Of a stretch of 64,000 bases of DNA, positions 61,717-64,000 are shown in pieces. This stretch comes from Erythrocercus mccallii (taxonomy: Eukaryota > Chordata > Aves > Passeriformes > Dicruridae), in the NCBI GenBank assembly GCA_013397435.1, contig VZRG01000007.1, positions 2,446,833-2,510,832 of the forward strand, written 5' to 3'. The stretch's first letter is position 1, and each line of letters opens with the position of its first letter. A program made the translations under genes and the position numbers. The notes below the pieces were generated by a model. It made no database searches. It saw nothing but the letters and a program-made list of their open reading frames with translations, and had not been told where the DNA came from.

Positions 61717-64000
61717 GTAAAAAAATCCATATGGAAGCATTACCAGAAAAGAAAATAAGCCATTTTGGCTAAGGAACTTGAAATGGGTTGCATGCTAAAG
61801 CTGGTGAAGGAAGTTCTGAGACAAATAGTCAGAAATTCCATTTGAGGGAGGAGGGAGGTGTCTCTTAAAATACAACATTTAGACCAAAGCTGACAAAAGC
61901 ACTTCTGTCATGTGATTGTTGCTTGGAACTCAGAATAGAAAGAAATTAATGAATAAGCTAACAGATTTATGGAAACAAACTGGACTTGAAAAAATGGCAT
62001 ATTCAGCTTTTTAAAAAACATAGTGACCATTTTTATGAGTAATGCGAATATTATGAATAATTTCTAAAGATAAAATATGGAATGTGCAATCTAGAAATTT
62101 GCAATCTAGAAATTGTTTGATCATAGTATGTTTTGCCAAGGGAAACATGCAATAAAGTAACTGGTAAACTTTAACACAGTTATTATTTAAATGAATTTCA
62201 GTCAGAAAACTGTTTCTTAAGTTTCTTAAGGCAAACTGGTTGATTCACAAAAAAACTAACTCTAGCAGTTCACAGACAGGACAATATAATGCTACTTTCG
62301 CTATGATTGTTTCCATCCTGACTGATTGCATCCTTTCCTGTGTGCATGTGTTTATATATTTCATTTATCTAAGGTAATGCAGAATCAGTCAACCCTACCT
62401 GTAAGCAATTCCATTAGTATTTTAACCCTACTACAAAACTAGGAAGCTCACAAATAATTATAAAGAAGTGCTTAATATACATTTTCTCCCATGTCTTCAC
62501 TTCTGTGTTTTGCTGGAGCATTTCCACTCTCTCCTGTGTAGCAGTGAGTCATCACTATCACTTTTATGAATACAAAGGGACTGCTGAAAAAGTAGCCCCT
62601 GGGGAAAATGACCTTTCAAGGGCCTGACTTGACAATGCTTGGGAATTTTCCCCAATTATGTAGCCAACACAGACCTCCTGGAGACAATACACTTGTGTTT
62701 TCTGCTTAAAATTAACCTGGGTAGGTGGGGTGCATGACTGTGTATCTAATAGTATTCAGTTAACAATTTAAATTGTTTGTTTTTTCTGAAGACAGACAAA
62801 AAAGTAGTGTTTGAAACTGCTCAGAACCCTATATCTGTTATAATCTACCAAATTTAGTGTTTCCTATGTTTTAAATTTTATTTTTTGCATCATCCCAAAA
62901 CAGTTATATGTCATCACTCAGACTCAGTACTCAAATTCAGTGCTTCTAACTCCTAGATAAGTAAAGCTGTTTTGTGATGCGGGATGGAATTTTTTAACTG
63001 CATGCTAAAATAGGACAACCCTATTGGCACAGAAAAAGAAGTAGCTTTATTGTAGTCATCTAGTAATTACTCCCTGTTTCACTTGGAAAGAGTCACAGTG
63101 TGCCCCAATGTATGCACAATATAGCTCCAACATGCTCTTTGAACTCTGGGTTTACAAACCTGCTTAATTAGCATGACATTGTATTTCTGTGGGTATTTCT
63201 GTGTGGTTTCCTTTGAGGATGCAGCATTGTCCCAAAGACTAATAGAATATGTGGTGGGAACAGGCCTCCAATTTTAAGTAAATTGAAAATTATTGGAGTG
63301 CCTAGTAAGTGGGCACCTCTTTGAAATTAGCTTGTCATCTGTCTCCTCATGATTAAATTCCCAACAAGTTGCCTTTTTCCCCAGCGACATTCTTGGCCTC
63401 TGTAATAAAGCTTGTGTCATTTTATTTGGCTCAGGTGGATAACAAGTTTTATTTTGTAATGTCCTTAAATATTTAAGAGATACTTTTTGAATAATTTAAA
63501 ACTTCTCAGGAAACCTCTGTGTCATATTGGCCTTCAGAAAGTATAAAGGCTGAAGATTCCATTTTTAGTGGGCAGGTGTGCATGCAGTGTTGCAGAATTT
63601 CACTCTCGATGTCTCTTTCTCCCTTATCTTTTCCATTATTGGAATATCATTTGAGTTCAAGGAAGTAGCTAACAGATGAATATACGTTAAAATGAATGTG
63701 CCAATACATAGGTGTGTTAATCAATGTACAGTAGGACATCATATAACTTGAATGATATTTGAAGACTTCTCTGTAGTGGAAATAACAAACCTTTGATATA
63801 TATGAGCATATGATGTAATTCGTGCTATGACAAGTTGTGTTATTATTTGAAGTTATAGTTTGATTTTGTTATAAGATGTATGATTAGTTGTAGGAGCTTT
63901 CTGTTTGTCTGATACCAGAAGCCCTGAAAAAGGAAAAATTCCTGTAGCCAGCAGCCAGCAGGCTTGCAGAACCAGTTTCAGTGTACCTCAGGAAACATTC
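61717..64000. other. AT-rich DNA, no gene seen; possible conserved elements
   Basis: About 2.3 kb with a 15-bp tandem duplication (62,086-62,114). From about 63,150 to 63,560 the sequence is evenly composed and holds an ATTAGCAT (POU-type) motif at 63,168, a GCATTGTCCC stretch and TTTATTTGGCTC, which looks more like regulatory conserved DNA than the flanks; this is an impression only. No exon is supported. Confidence 0.4.
62086..62114. repeat. Two-copy tandem duplication, 15-bp unit
   Basis: GCAATCTAGAAATTT at 62,086 is followed at once by GCAATCTAGAAATT. A perfect small slippage duplication. Confidence 0.95.

Noticed and set aside
1..64000. CRISPR arrays, operons, phage or plasmid features
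   Set aside because: No regularly spaced direct repeats, no gene arrays and no bacterial signals; CR1 and avian LTRs show the DNA is from a bird.

Overview
The window is eukaryotic nuclear DNA from a bird, most likely a passerine. The evidence is (i) many fragments of CR1, the dominant avian LINE, including the typical degenerate 3' tail built on ATTCTGTG units, and (ii) at least four different avian-type endogenous-retrovirus LTR families, several resembling families I recall from zebra finch. The bulk is AT-rich, with no operons, ribosome-binding sites, CRISPR arrays or bacterial gene density. No confident protein-coding gene, rRNA or tRNA was found. The window reads as intergenic or deep-intronic DNA, with one plausible but unidentified coding exon near the right end (61,512-61,716).

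Layout. 1-3.2 kb: unique AT-rich DNA. 3.2-4.8 kb: three CR1 3' ends, two forward and one reverse. 4.8-11.4 kb: unique. 11,396-12,027: reverse-strand solo LTR. 16.24-16.81 kb: forward ERVL-type LTR. 19.6-20.14 kb: CR1 ORF2 (endonuclease end). 21,827-22,388: forward solo LTR with a 5-bp target-site duplication (TSD). 22.83-23.53 kb: old reverse LTR of another family. 24.9 kb: T38 tract. 25.17-25.64 kb: two CR1 pieces head to head. 30.9 kb: reverse CR1. 33,240-33,356: start of an LTR that runs into an 810-base N gap (33,357-34,166). 37.6 kb: (AAAG)n. 39.98 kb: reverse CR1 tail. 40.9-42.7 kb: reverse-strand open stretches of unknown origin. 47,053-47,794 and 54,348-55,083: two members of one LTR subfamily in opposite orientation, each with its own TSD. 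51,873-52,534: promoter-like solo LTR with a 6-bp TSD. 59.4-61.1 kb: a long CR1 copy split by about 0.6 kb of other sequence. 61.1-64 kb: the candidate exon and AT-rich DNA.

The main story is transposon history: repeated insertion of 5-bp-TSD (ERVL-like) and 6-bp-TSD (ERVK-like) retroviruses, all now reduced to solo LTRs, over a background of decayed CR1. I found no convincing new biological system. The most useful leads are the LTR group with long inverted termini, the LTR at the assembly gap, the inverted LTR pair, the promoter-bearing LTR at 51.9 kb and the possible exon at 61.5 kb. Family assignments rest on recalled consensus features and internal comparison, not on a database search.
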